This document shows, piece after piece, positions 1 through 12,800 of a stretch of DNA of 64,000 nt (the first letter of the stretch is position 1; each line of letters opens with the position of its first letter). Under the pieces are notes generated by a model. The model was not told where the DNA came from and made no database searches. It worked only from the letters and a program-made list of their open reading frames with translations. The position numbers and the translations under genes were made by a program. Source of the stretch: Anastrepha obliqua (taxonomy: Eukaryota > Arthropoda > Insecta > Diptera > Tephritidae); NCBI RefSeq assembly GCF_027943255.1, contig NC_072895.1, positions 44,304,001 to 44,368,000 on the forward strand, read 5' to 3'.

Positions 1-233
1 TTCAATATATCACATGACGGTCTTGCATTATTAGTAGATTAGCTTCGATTATTTCTGGTATAACAATCATTTTTGGATGGCCTTCACGAAATTCATCTTA
101 CAAAGATCGGCGGTCATGTTGAAACTAGTTATATAAAAGTTTTACTAGTGAAAACTCCAAGCTTTTCGATAAAAATATCGAATTGCAGTACATCACATTT
201 TGCAGTGCTGCAAAGGCGAAAAAAAATGTAATA

Positions 234-1411
234 CGAGGTGTGTTTAAAAAATAAGGCAAATTTTCATTTTTCTCAAAAAATATTTATTTATTCATGAATT
301 TCTATTTTATCTCCTTCAAAGAAGTCCCCCTCAGATATAATATACTTGTGCCAGCGTTTTTTTAATCCTCGAAGCTCTTCTGATACGCACTTTTTGGTAT
401 GTCCTTGAGCTCTCTCAGCGATTCGGTCTTTATCTCCTTAATCTTTACAAAACGCCGTCTTTTCATGGGTCTATTCAATCTTGGGAACAGGAAAAAATTG
501 CAGGGAGCCAAATCTTGTGAATACGGTGGCTGAGGCATGATAACGTTTTTGTTTTTGGCAAAATAATCTGTCACAAGCAAATATGAGTGAAGATGCATTA
601 TTATGATGCAAAAGCCATGCATTTTTTTCGACAATTCTGGTCATTTTTTTCGTTTTCGTTTTTACTTCACACAAACGGCGCATAACTTCAAGGTAATACT
701 CCTTATTTACCGTACGACCTTGTAGTAAGAACTCCTGATGCAGTACGCTGTGGTAATGGAAGAAAACAGTGAGCAAAGTCTTGAGATTTGATATGAGCTT
801 GGTGTGTTTTTTTTGGTCTTGGCTCTCCTGGACTGTTCTGGATCATCGTTGACGCCGTTAAACAATTCCTGAGCGATGCTCAGGCGACGTTGTTTTTGTT
901 CGAAATTGAGCAATTTTGGAACGAACATTGGTGCCACACGCTTCATGCCCAAAATTTCCAAAAAGATTGCATGCCATAAGCCAACCGAAATGTCAACATC
1001 CTTAACAACTTCTCTAATTGTGATTCGACGATTTTCCATAACAATTTTCTTCACTTTCTTAACATTTTTATCAGTTGTTGATGTGCTGGGCGTCCAGAGC
1101 GAGCTTCGTCATTCACATCTTCTCGACCTTCTGTGAAAAGCTTGTACCACTTGTAAACATATTTTTGACTCAGAGTATTGAGCATTTAATTCCATTTTTT
1201 CACAAAATTTGATTCAACTTCTTTGATCCATTTTTTTCGATAGCAGAAAATCGCCGAACAAGCAAAACACTTGTTTTGCTAAAACCGTGAACATATCGTC
1301 GAGACGAGAGTACCAACATACAAAAAAAATACGAATAATAAATAAATCGAAAGTCGAATGCACGTATTCTGCGTAATTTGAAAATTCGCCTTAATTTTTG
1401 AACACACCTCG
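234..1411 (-). mobile_element. Degenerate mariner-like DNA transposon (family 1, copy 1)
   Basis: The ends form an inverted repeat: CGAGGTGTGTTTAAAAAATA at the left, and ...TTTTTGAACACACCTCG at the right. A TA precedes the left end; the matching TA at the right has been lost. The 1.18-kb length suits a mariner. The minus strand carries broken transposase frames in the right order: helix-turn-helix region near 950-1054, then the catalytic region near 362-634. A better preserved relative with the same ends lies at 20654-21846. The copy is certainly inactive. Confidence 0.88.
362..1054 (-). pseudogene. Mariner transposase remnant
   Basis: Three minus-strand frames together resemble a mariner transposase. 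One (near 707-1054) has the helix-turn-helix segment RRITIREVVKDVDISVG, followed by LLNFEQKQRRLSIAQEL. One (471-776) has HHNNASS, the relic of the second catalytic Asp region (HDNA in relatives). One (362-634) has YSQDLAPCNFFLFPRL, the region of the third Asp in D34D transposases. The frame changes several times and the Asp before NAS is replaced by Asn, so no functional enzyme can be made. The first Asp block (GDES) was not found. Confidence 0.85.
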
Positions 1412-3783
1412 GAAATCAAATAAACAATCTCGCGTAGCCCGTTCGACTCCAGTGTTGCGTTAATTGTGTGAAATGTGTAAATGGAACAATATTCAGCAAA
1501 TGATAAATTAAATATTCTTCCGAGGAGAGACTGTTTCGAGCAAATTGTATACCACTATAGACCAAATTTGCTTACAAGAAATTTTATACACCGCCCGAAA
1601 ATGGGCGTGCCAACTTGAAATTTGTATATATGTGCATGTATTCTAAAATAAAATAGTAATAATATTTACATGAAATTGAAATCATTAATTTTGTGATTCT
1701 AATCCAGCTTCCGTCAACCCTTTCGAACTCGACATTTTTTGTTTGCTTTGACTCGAAATTGTCCTTTTCACTTGTAATTACTTTATTTTATATGTATTTT
1801 TTTCAAGAAATACCTGTAGAAAATTTCAAGTATACATATGTACATATATATATAGGTATATATTTATTGTAATTTTAATTGGAATAAGAAAAATATATAT
1901 AATATAATTTACTGCATTCAAAGAATCGTTGCTAAAATTGGTTTCTTTGAGTTGTTTTGTGCTTTTACGAAAGCGAAAATTTTGCAACATCCTGAATGTT
2001 CAAAAATAATTACCATCCATTTTCAAATACAATAAATGCAAGCGAATAGTTTTTCGTCACGAAATTGATATTATAATTTTTTATACCTAGTTCGAGAGGT
2101 ATTTCGTTTGTTTAATTAACACGCCAATGGTTGAGAATACGCAGTATTAGCCATTTACCGAATTTTGCGGGCCGGATTTGTTGACTTTCTAACATAATAT
2201 TTCAACCACAGGAATCTTTTTCAACTGTGAGATGTCTAAAATACGATAGCACCAAATATCTTGACAAATTTTTATTATTTTTCTTTCGTTTTTTTTTTTT
2301 GTTTGTTTTGAATGTTTAATATTTTTTTTTTACAAAACTAGAAGTTCATTAAAAAAAGTCATATTAATACAAATTTCGAACTCTTTGCAAATATTAAAAA
2401 AGGTAACTAAACTTTTTCTCCCAATTGCACGGTTTTAATTAGAAAATCCAGAAAAATTATTTGTATGCAGTTTTATTCCTGATTAAATTTTACTATAGCA
2501 AAATGCAAGTTGGAGTAGCTCAAATATATCGTTGATTTTGGAACACATTTTTCTCTAACATAAACAAAAAATCGTGTATTTGTTGTGCTCATACTAGAAT
2601 TAAATATCATAGGTTATAAAACTGCATACCCAAAAATTTTCTTAAAATTAGAACCTGTTAGTACGATAACATTATACATATATAGGTGTGAAAAGAGATT
2701 CCTTTATCTTCAGTGATGCGATCATACCCGGGAGCTTTCTTTGTTTTGAGAATTTATATTGCGCTTTTATCATACTTTGTTTTTCGAAAAATGTTCTATG
2801 GCCGGGTTCATCTGGTGGGTAAGTTTCAGGGAGTCTTTGGGCAGTGCTTAGCGAGGGCTTGACTACATGTGGCATAAAGACTAAATCGGATCTTGAAAAA
2901 TCTCTTACATTTGCTCATTACTTATCCCAGGGTTCTTGGAGACGCAGTCTTAAAGATGAAATCAGCGTCAAGACAAAGGCTGAAAACCGAAGTGCTTTTG
3001 AAACGTTTGTGAAGGCACCATGCGCTCACCAGACGGCGCTATAGCAACTAATTTTTATTATTAAAGGCAGCGTTTTTAAATGTTTCATCAAATATATCTA
3101 CATATTGAATGTGATCTAAATATAACTAATATTAATTAGTTATTTCAATGTATATTTTTTGGTCGCACTGCGTATTAGGCTGCTACTTAATTATTATAAT
3201 GAACTATTTTATAAATTTGCAAAATTTGTGTGTTAAAATTTAAATAAAGCAAATAAGTAAAAGCAGTGAAATGAGTACAACCAAATTCAGAGCTCACTCT
3301 ATTACTCTGACATAATTATCACACCACCTGAGCACCTGAGCACATAATTATCACACCACCTCAGCACATAATAAATACTAACTTGCATGTTTACTCTTGT
3401 ACGAATTGTTTTCAAACAGGTAAAACAGGTTCTTGTTTACATAAATATATTTATTTATCCTACATTTTCTTTAATTTTTATTTTTTGATCTAACATTGTA
3501 CATTGACATACATTAAATTTCGTGTACATTTGTATAAAATAAATATTTAGGTAAATATAAAAAGCACTCCACAAAATAATTTATAATATTATATATGCTG
3601 CTACGTGTTGTATTGTTTTTTGTTTTGGTTTTTGTAAAGTAGACTGCTTCAGGCATTTATTCGATTATTTACTTATAAATATTATTACTTTGCACTGTTT
3701 ATATTGTATTAAATAAATAACTTAAAAAAACTATAATATTTTATTTTTCACAGTTTTACTGTCCATTTTTCTGCGTCGCGCTT
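1412..3783. other. AT-rich DNA downstream of tetraspanin A, no gene recognised
   Basis: No conserved protein was recognised on either strand. A less AT-rich island at about 2672-3044 has short open frames on both strands (67 and 66 codons) that match no family I know; either could be chance. Positions 2390-2650 hold one copy of a dispersed repeat, with TTATAAAACTGCATACCC near 2612 (see 41450-41776). On the minus strand AATAAA lies at about 3740-3745, some 40 bp past the stop of tetraspanin A, and is a candidate polyadenylation signal. Confidence 0.5.
3311..3366. repeat. Short direct repeat, two copies
   Basis: A 24-base segment beginning CATAATTATCACACCACCTG at 3311 is repeated at 3343 with one or two differences. 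The period is 32 bp because GAGCACCT lies between the copies. It looks like a local slippage duplication. Confidence 0.8.
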
Positions 3784-3864
3784 CTAGTGATCCACAAATT
3801 GGTCTCTTCTTCGCTTGTTTCGTATGGTAATGCCCAACAAACCAGAAAAGAACAAGGCAAGTAC
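3784..3864 (-). CDS. Tetraspanin A, last coding exon
   Basis: Twenty-six codons and a TAG after acceptor TTCTACAG. It encodes the rest of membrane segment 4 and the short basic tail (VLALFFSGLLGITIRNKRRR, then six residues). It joins exon 4 in phase across 9.7 kb. The same exon design, starting Val-Leu, occurs in tetraspanin B. Confidence 0.9.
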   Translation of the reverse strand, partial: VLALFFSGLLGITIRNKRRRDQFVDH

Positions 3865-6800
3865 CTGTAGAATATAAATGTGATAGAAATTACAACAACA
3901 TTTTTGAAAATGCATGAATTCACTGTAACTATAAAATAGTTTATATAAAAAATTATTTCCTATTATTATTATTTATTATAATTTCTCAAAGAAATACATT
4001 ACACTGTGCGACAGTGATTTTATACTTTTATGGAGACCTAGTACAACTTGTAGCTATAGAAAAACTAAAAAAAATGGTATAGGAGAAATTTCCAATACAC
4101 CCCCAAAATCTCGTTTTATGGCCATAAAACCGTTTTTCAGTAGGTTGATGTGAAGAATCACTCCTAACTTCGCCAATTTCCATCCGATATCGAATTTGTT
4201 TTTTTAGTTCGAAAGAACAAAAACAAGCCTTTTTGACAGTGTGTTGACAATTTTTCTGAAATGACAACTGACGAGACTGTAGGCGGAAGTATGTGGAATT
4301 TTTTTATTTTTTCTCTATTTTTTCAACTTTGACGTAATTTTTACGGTATTATCCGATATTGAGGATTTTTTTTAGTACACTACTGTTATAGTAAATTTAA
4401 TTTTGCGTCGAATGAGCTATATTTGACTGTAATTGAATTAAAATTAATAGAGTTGTATGGGTTTTAAGATTTTATTTTTTTTTTTTACTAATTTGGTATG
4501 TAGGTATAACTTACGCTCTTTCGAACTAAAAAAACAAATTCGAAATCGGATGGAAATTGGCGAAGTTAGGAGTGATTCTTCACATCAACCTACTGAAAAA
4601 CGGTTTTATGGCCATAAAACGAGATTTTGGGGGTGTATTGGAAATTTCTCCTATACCATTTTTTTAGTTTTTCTATAGCCACAAGTTGTGCTAAGTCTCC
4701 ATAAAAGTATATTTAATTTTTTTTTTTTGTTACACAGTTTTAGCGCAAATGATATAAATCTGTCAACTACGATATTTTTCTAATTTTATCAACATTTTCT
4801 TTAACATCCAAAATGCTTGAATGGAATCGACGCAAGCTAAATTCCACATAATCAGCTTTTACAGTATCGGCACCATAATCACTATTCACAATTTCAGCGG
4901 CTTGCAGAGGCTTGCATTTTCGCCATTATCAAAGAATAACTGTAAAATGTACCTAATTTTCTCTTTTTTGGCATGCGTTGTTAACACCCTGTAACTCGCA
5001 ATTGAATGGAAGAAATAAAAACCCGCAAAAGCATTTTTTAGTGTGAAATGTCACCTCGACAACGAGCATAAACTTTAAATTGTTTGTACTTCGTATCGAT
5101 CACTACATCCATCTACCAAGAAAATATTGGATTTCTTTTATCCCAAATAAATATCTTTTATTTTATATTTCGATTACAATTGTTAAAATATTTATTCTCA
5201 TATATCTATTGTACATGAAACTGTTAAATAATAAAATAATCGGAAAAATTCAGATTCCAAAGAACGACAACTCCTTCACCCAACTCTTCCTCGAATGCTT
5301 CTTCTTACTTCTCCTCTTCAGCCTTGCCACTTGTCTTTGACACCAGGCTTGCCATTTGTCGTTGACAGCTCGGCCTTTCCTGATTGATCGTATCTCCGGA
5401 CGATTCTCTGCGGTCGTTGTCATCGATGTGATTTCGGTCGATATCAGGACCTGACTTCTCATCATCGAGATCATCGTCGACTAAACCTTGAATACACCAC
5501 GGTTTCATGTTTTCATTTGTAAATACACCTGCGTAAGGTTTTCGCCGAGTTGTAGTATCTGGCAGATCTTCTACTACGTAGCGGTCATGGGGTAAAACTT
5601 TAGTTACCATATACGGTCCTTTGAACGACGGATCAAGCTTGTGTGAGGTACCAGTGGGTTGGGGTACATAATCAACCACTACCAAGTCTCCTTCGTTGTA
5701 TTGTCTGGGTGTCTGATGTTTTGAATCAAACCGCTGCTTCCATTTGGCCCTTTCGGCATCGATTCGTTCGGCCACTGCTTTCATTCGGAAGTCTTCGTGT
5801 TGATATGTGTCCTCATCGCGTTCGTCTTGTACTGCTTGAATTAACCGATTGGTGGTAACATCTCGAAGTTTGTAGGTAAAAACTATACTATTCGGACTCT
5901 GCTTTGTCGTCGTATTATTTTGGGAGTTTAAGCACCATTGAAGCTGGGGTAGCGCTTGGTCCCAATCTTTGTCGGATTTCGTACTGCATTTAAGTGATGC
6001 CAAAATGGTCTTATTAATACGCTCTGCTTGACCGTTGGCACGAGGCGTGCGCACTGCTACTTTCGTGTGACGTATGTCGTATCGTTCGACGAAGTTCTGA
6101 AACTCTTTGGATGTAAAGGCTGTGCCTCTGTCCGAAACCATTTGCGTTGGACATCCGTATATCGTCATATAATCACGTAGTGCCGCTAACACCGGAGTTG
6201 TCTTCGTATTCCGCAATGCTCGTATAACTACATATTTAGTGAAAGCACAGACAATGACAAGAATATAGCAATTACCGTGTTTGCTTCGTACGAATGGCCC
6301 CAAATGATCTATGTGCACACAACGAAATGGTATTGGTACCACCTTGCTTACATGTAGCTGCGCTTCTTTCTTCCCTCCTGTTACTTTATTGATGCAGCAT
6401 TCTGGACACGATGCAATATAAGATTTTACGTATTGTCGCATACGAGCGAACCAAAAGTCTTTAGATAACCGTTCACAGGTCTTGTCCAACCCGAAGTGAC
6501 CTGCTTCATCGTGGCACGCTCTTGTCAAACGCCACTTCACGCCTTTTGGGACTACTAGTAGCTTATTCCCGTTGACCTTGCGATATAACCGTTGACCTTG
6601 CAAAGTTTAATCATCTTTCAGTTGACGTTCATTAAATGTTTTTTTCCCGTTGAGAACCTCGATGATCTCTTTAAGTGTCTCATCTTGTATCTGCATTGCC
6701 GATACCCAATCGTTGTCGATATTAACTACTCGATAGACTGACTCTGCGACCGTTATCGGTTCCGTTGGTGGAAATGTCGGACTTCTACTTAAGCCATCAG

Positions 6801-9800
6801 CCAATGTATTCTTTGCACCCGCACGATGGATACATTTAAAATCAAACTCCTGTAGTTTGAGCCACCACCTAGCCACTCGCGGTAACAATGGTGTCGTTGC
6901 TTTTGTTACTGCTATAGCATTGCAGTCAGTGATTACGTTAAATTTTTGTCCGATTAAATACAACCTATATCGTTGCAATGTTTCAACTATTGCCAGAACC
7001 TCTAACTCATGGCTGGCATAGTTGCGTTCTGCTTCATTACATTGCCTACTAAAATAAAACACAGGCCTCCAATCAGTGTCGTTGTCGTTTTGCAATAGCA
7101 CCCCGGACAATCCTATGGAACTTGCATCCGTGTGCACCTCATGGGTTTTCGTTGCGCCGTAGATTACTAGTACTGGCTTTGTAATTATCATTGCTTTTAG
7201 CTTTTCAAAGGCATCGTTCTGATCTTTGTTCCACACAAACTCTACGTTTTTTTTCAGCAACATCGTTAACGGACGAGCCAGTATACAATATTATTTAACA
7301 AATTTTCTGAAATAACCCGTTACTCCTAAAAATTGTCGTACCTCTTTGGTCGAAGTCGGTTTTGGATATTCCTCGATAACCTTTGTTTTATTTTTACCTG
7401 GACGTATTCCATCGCTATTTATATCGTGACCCAAAAACTGAACCTGCTGAGCCATAAACGTACACTTGGATGGTCTAAGTGTTAAACCTGTAGCTTTGAT
7501 AGCTTCCAGAAACTCTTTAAGGACCATGATGCCTTCGTCGACGGTTTTCGTGGCTATGATAACCTCATCAACATAGCTTACCACCTTATCACGATGTTTC
7601 AATGACTTAATTAAGTTAACAACTATTTCCTGGAAAACCATTGGAGCATTTACCAGACCGAAAGGCATAACATTATGCTCAAATAAACCCTCGTGAGTTA
7701 AAAATGCTGTATATTTTTTTGAATCTTCGTTCATCGGTACTTGGTAATAACCGGAGGTCATGTCTAATGTGGAAAAATATTTGTTCCCTGAAAGGCGCGA
7801 GAGTTGTTCTTCCACTATTGGCATTACGTAATTCTTCTTAACTGTGACCTCGTTAAGCGCGCGGTAATCAACGCACATTCGATTTTCGCCATTAGATTTT
7901 TTACCAAAAGTACTGAAGCTGCGTGAGGTGAACTACTTGGACTTATAATTTCGTTGTCCAACAGCTCCGCCAAAATTCTCGACAACTCAGGACGTTGTGA
8001 AAAAGGGACTTGATATTTCTTACCAAGTATAGGACCTGATTTGGTTACCTCTATCGTCATTTGTGCGCTTTTGCATCTGCCAATTCGGCTTATATCTTCG
8101 GCAAAAGAATTTTGCTTATCAACTAAAAGGTTACGTACCTTGCTCTTATCTTCTTCCGATAAATCGCTGGATATATTAAAATTATTTATTTTTATTTCGT
8201 CTAAATGTAGTACGCCTTTGTCTACAACCATGTGATACCCATTGTTTTGTAAGACGTCGCGACCCAATAAAATGTCGTAGGGCAGCAGGCTATCCGCGAC
8301 AATGTACAATATTATTTCTCGCTGAACGTTATCAACATTTGCAACAACATTGACTTGTCTCGTCACTTGCACTTTAGACCCGCCGAATCTTGTGAAACAT
8401 TTATTTGTTCCCAGTATCTGCATGCCATCTGCTGCTGATTCGCGAATTAAAGAGCATACGCTTCCGGTATCAATAAAAGCTTCGAACTCCTTTCCATTTA
8501 ACTCAACCACTTTCATGACTGGCGGTGCTTCATCGCTTTCATTGTGGTTCCCAATCTCTACAACTGTTGGTTTCTTGTTGCAGTTCTTGGCTTCGTGCCC
8601 TATCTTAGTACATACAGTACAACGTACCTTCTTTTGCGGTTGCGGACACTTGATTGCAATATGACCGTACTCATTACAATTAAAGCACTTCACTTGCGTT
8701 TGCTTCGCATTAGATTTCGTTTCAGATTTCAATATTTGCTGGGTTGGAGTAGTAGATGTCGTTGATATACTACTGGTAATCGTTAAGTTCTTGAGTGCAA
8801 GTAACAATTGGCTACATGAACCAAAACTCATTGCTGCCAGTGCCTTTGTTAATGCACCATCGTTGAGACCACTAATTATATGTGTATTGATGGAAACATC
8901 ATCCACCAAACCTTGTCGACCTATGGTTAGCATAGAATAATAATATTCCACATAGTCTTCGCCGTTTTTTCGTTTGCGCCTCATAAGCATTTTATGTGCC
9001 TCAGCTGCATTATGTGTTGATGGAAAATCGATTTTGAATGCGTTAACAAATTGTGACCAGGACTGAAACACCGGTTGTGCATCCAGCCAACGTTTAGCCA
9101 TGCCTTTCATTTGGTGCTGAACTGCGATCAACATCATTTCTTCTTTCCAACCGTGGCATTTCTGCAATTGCTCAGCTCGGATTAAAAACTGCGTTGGTGA
9201 TGTTGAGCTTTTGAGTGGATCAAATTCAGGCATTACACCGATCATGTCTTGAATCGTCACTTTTGGATACGACACTCTACGTAAATCATCAGCTGACTCC
9301 CAGGTTGACTCGTTTGAAACTGGATCAACATCGTCATTAACGTTGGATGTTTGTTGATTTGCGTTATTGTTTAGCACCTGTGGCGAACTACCATTCAGTG
9401 TACCAATTGCTGACGTCAACCCTGCCATTGCTTCTCTCAAGCTGTTGAGTTGCATTCTTAAATCATTTGTTGATTCCACACCCTCATCTTCGAGCTCCGA
9501 TGGATCTATTTCATCCACGCCTAAGGCTTCTTGAAGCCTTGATATCTTGCTTGTCTTCAAACCTGTCGTTGGCAAACCATTAGCCCGTAGCAGTGTATTC
9601 AACTGAATCACCTTTAGCGTATTTAGTTTGATCATTGTGTCTGTAAAATAAAATATTTCATTCGTAGAAAGCAGTATTCTTTAATAATTTTATTTCACCC
9701 TCTTTGTATTTTGCTAGCTTTATTCGTTCACTAAAATCGCATTCGTTCTCTCTGATCTTATTTGTTTGCCTTCAGCTGTATTTGCTTTTGATATATTTTC

Positions 9801-12800
9801 GTTGCTATTCGTTTTATTGTCTTTTTGTTTTCAAATTCGTACGTTGGTTCTTTCAACAGCGACGATGAGTTGAAGTTGATTCGCTTCGTACCTTCGCAGT
9901 CGAAATTGTATAAGCAGCGAAGTCAGCGCCTCTGTTTGTACGCGCCGTCAACTGCTCTGTCGTTAAGTGTTGATCGTTGTGACTGAACTTCAGCGTATAA
10001 GTTCCAGAAATTGTTAATATTTAGCGTATTTGCAATTCGTTGCAAATATTCGTATATATACCAATGTATATTTCGTCTTCGGACGTTGACAATACGTTGT
10101 GGCCTCGTACCGCAGTGCTAATACTTGACTGCGTCGTTGAGACTTTCCGTTGAAAAGCTGATGCCGTTTAGCAAAACTTGCAATTTGCGCTGCTTTCCAC
10201 GTTGAAAGTTCTCGAAGTACTTGTATGTCTGTACAATGTTGCACGACGTCGGCGTTTTTCCTTTTTAGGCGTTTGGATAAACTTATTCCACTTCTGACTT
10301 GTTAAAATATTTATTCTCATATATCTATTGTACATGAAACTGTTAAATAATAAAATAATCGGAAAAATTCAGATTCCAAAGAACGACAACTCCTTCACCC
10401 AACTCTTCCTCGAATGCTTCTTCTTACTTCTCCTCTTCAGCCTTGCCACTTGTCTTTGACACCAGGCTTGCCATTTGTCGTTGACACAATCGACCAACAG
10501 AAATTAGCATCCATAGAACCATTCTGTTCATTCAATTCTTGACATTTGCTTTAAGTAGGAATTTTTCCCTTCCATTTCATTAAAGTTAATGAAATAATGA
10601 GGCGTAACAGGTGTTACAGCTTCAAAAGCACTGATTTTCAAGTCGAAGACTAACTTAGTGGTGCAAGGCAGAAAATTTTCTAAGACTCAGAATTGAAAGA
10701 TGAATAAAGTCGGATAAAACCATTACAGGAGACCGGCATTGAATGTAATAAATGCGTTGGAGCCTAAAAGGAATGAAAATATTCACAGTATCCAGAAAGA
10801 CATGACAAAGTTATGTTCCAAATTGCAAAAGAGATGAGGAAATCATGAGAAACAATAAAATGGGTGGTTTTATTTACCTGCCGTGTCCTGTAACATCTAC
10901 AACTGCAATTGACTATTATTTGTATTGGTCGATGCTCTGGTAGATGAGTATTTTCAGTCTCAAAGAATTGGATTGATTCGTGGACCGCCTAAAAACACCA
11001 AGACTTCTTCCGTTTATTGAAATATAGAGAGTCACAAAGGAAAGGGTATTTAGAAAGGATTTCTCCTATATATGTAATCTTCAGAAAAGAAAGAATACAT
11101 ACATACATATGAGAGAGATTTTCAGGGACAATTTCGATTTTTTTATATGCAATAAGTACTGCACACCGTACACCAGTGTGAATGGATTGAGCGGTACTTG
11201 ACCAACAGATTCTCCCACTAGAATCGATTAACTATTGGACAAAGGGCATACCATATTTCCCTGATCCTAAACCTTCATCTACATCAGCGTATCTCAGACT
11301 GAATTCATAGCAATTAAAGAAGTCGGTCCTTGGCTCATATCTATCTCGATTCTTTTATGCCAAATACTTTTTTAATAAGGATACCAGTCCCGTGTTTATT
11401 CGTGTTACTTGTGTTATGGAAATAGGCAGTATAAGGCGAAGGAGGATAGGGATTAATGGAAACTGCAAGGTGAGTTTCTTGTAAAGCTACAATATCGGGT
11501 TTAAAATCTGAGAGAAGTAGAAGAAGCTCATGGTAATTGTTAAAAAAGCCGTTTATATTCCATATTGCAAGAAAGTTAACATAGTGATTGGTAAAAAATG
11601 AAATTATTAAGAGAATTATTTATAACTGGAAATTTACTATTTTGAGCATCATTCATCAGAAGAATTTCCCATATTAGATAATTGAGTAAGAGAAAGAACT
11701 CTACTCATGAGAAGCATTCTCTTCTTTATGTTGTTGATTAGCTAAGTTGTAGCTTGTACAGAGAGATGTTTGATCGTTGGAGACTTTTGGATTTGGAGAG
11801 TTATTTAATTTAGTATTCTGTGATTCAATGTAGTTGTTGGCTTGGTTTACTATTGTTCTAGAAGTAGAGGTACTTTGTGCAAGATGAGCACGCGAGGTTT
11901 CTGCTAATGAAAACGCAGTACTTTGAGAGTTCGTTTGTTTGTTATTCGATGATTGTAAGTGGTTCATTTCTTTATTTAATGTTGTTTTTGGTGTAGAGGT
12001 ATTTTGGGTAGTAGTGGCATTTGGAGTTTCTGTTAATGAAAGGACAGCGGCGTAAGATGTTGAAGAATTAAGTGGGGGTTAAGTAATTTGTGTACGATAG
12101 ATATTTCTAGCCTCCATCATGGAGCATTTATTTTTTGTTTTTATAGCTAAGATATTTTTAGCTTGTTTAAATTTTTTGCATTAATTGGAGGGGGAAGGAT
12201 GTTGTTCCGAACAGTTTGCACACATAATACGAGTGCAATCGTCTGGTTGATGGGGAGGTAGTGCACACCCAACACATATTGGTTAATTCTTGCACCATTT
12301 TGTGATGTGACCAAGCAGTTGACACAGTTTGCACCGCATGGGATTAGAAATGTACTCCCTAACTTTTACAAAATGCCATGACATATCAATTTTGGTAGGT
12401 AATTTGTAAGATTCAAAAGATAGTAGGATAACACCACTGGTAGTTAGTTTTCCATTGAACATTTTATTGAATTTATAAATAGAAGTAACATTTCTTAACA
12501 TTCACAGTTTCTTCATCAGACACTCTATTCAGATAAGGGGCATAGATTGTCCCCTTGGTGTTGTTGAGTGAAGAATGAAATGAAAATGTGACACGACACA
12601 TTCCTTGTAATTGCGTGGTAGAGAAAAATGTTTGAGCTGTTTTCTTGTCCTTTACCAGTAGCAGAAGGTTGGCATACCTGAGTTCGGAGATCGATATAAC
12701 CTCTTTACTGATAAGTTGAATTGCCTTATGGACGGCAAAACATGAATAGTCTGAAATTTTTTTATTTTCATCACTGCAGGATAAGACCAGAAACTTAGGA

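Larger units (their letters stand above)
5181..10486 (-). mobile_element. Ty3/gypsy LTR retrotransposon, young but coding-defective
   Basis: A 5,306-bp element in the last intron of tetraspanin A, in the same orientation as the gene. Two 187-bp LTRs, TGTC...AACA on the minus strand, look identical base for base and are flanked by the 4-bp target duplication CAAT (5177-5180 and 10487-10490). Internal order on the minus strand is leader, gag with two CCHC knuckles, protease, reverse transcriptase, RNase H, integrase, which is gypsy order. Coding is broken by a one-base frameshift before reverse transcriptase and two in-frame stops. Identical LTRs imply recent insertion, so the damage was probably present before insertion, with mobilisation by proteins from another copy. 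A leucine-tRNA-like primer site suggests an mdg3/micropia-like lineage, which is inference. Confidence 0.95.

Noticed and set aside
2672..3044. Possible small gene in a less AT-rich island
   Set aside because: Short frames on both strands lack motifs, splice context or family resemblance. I mention it only as unassigned.
4028..4678. Two similar 70-80-codon proteins on opposite strands
   Set aside because: Both come from the arms of one inverted repeat, so the similarity is nucleotide symmetry and not a gene pair.
7870..7900. Programmed frameshift between protease and reverse transcriptase
   Set aside because: The frame changes within a conserved RT block and an A-run, not at a gag-pol border, so a one-base deletion is more likely.
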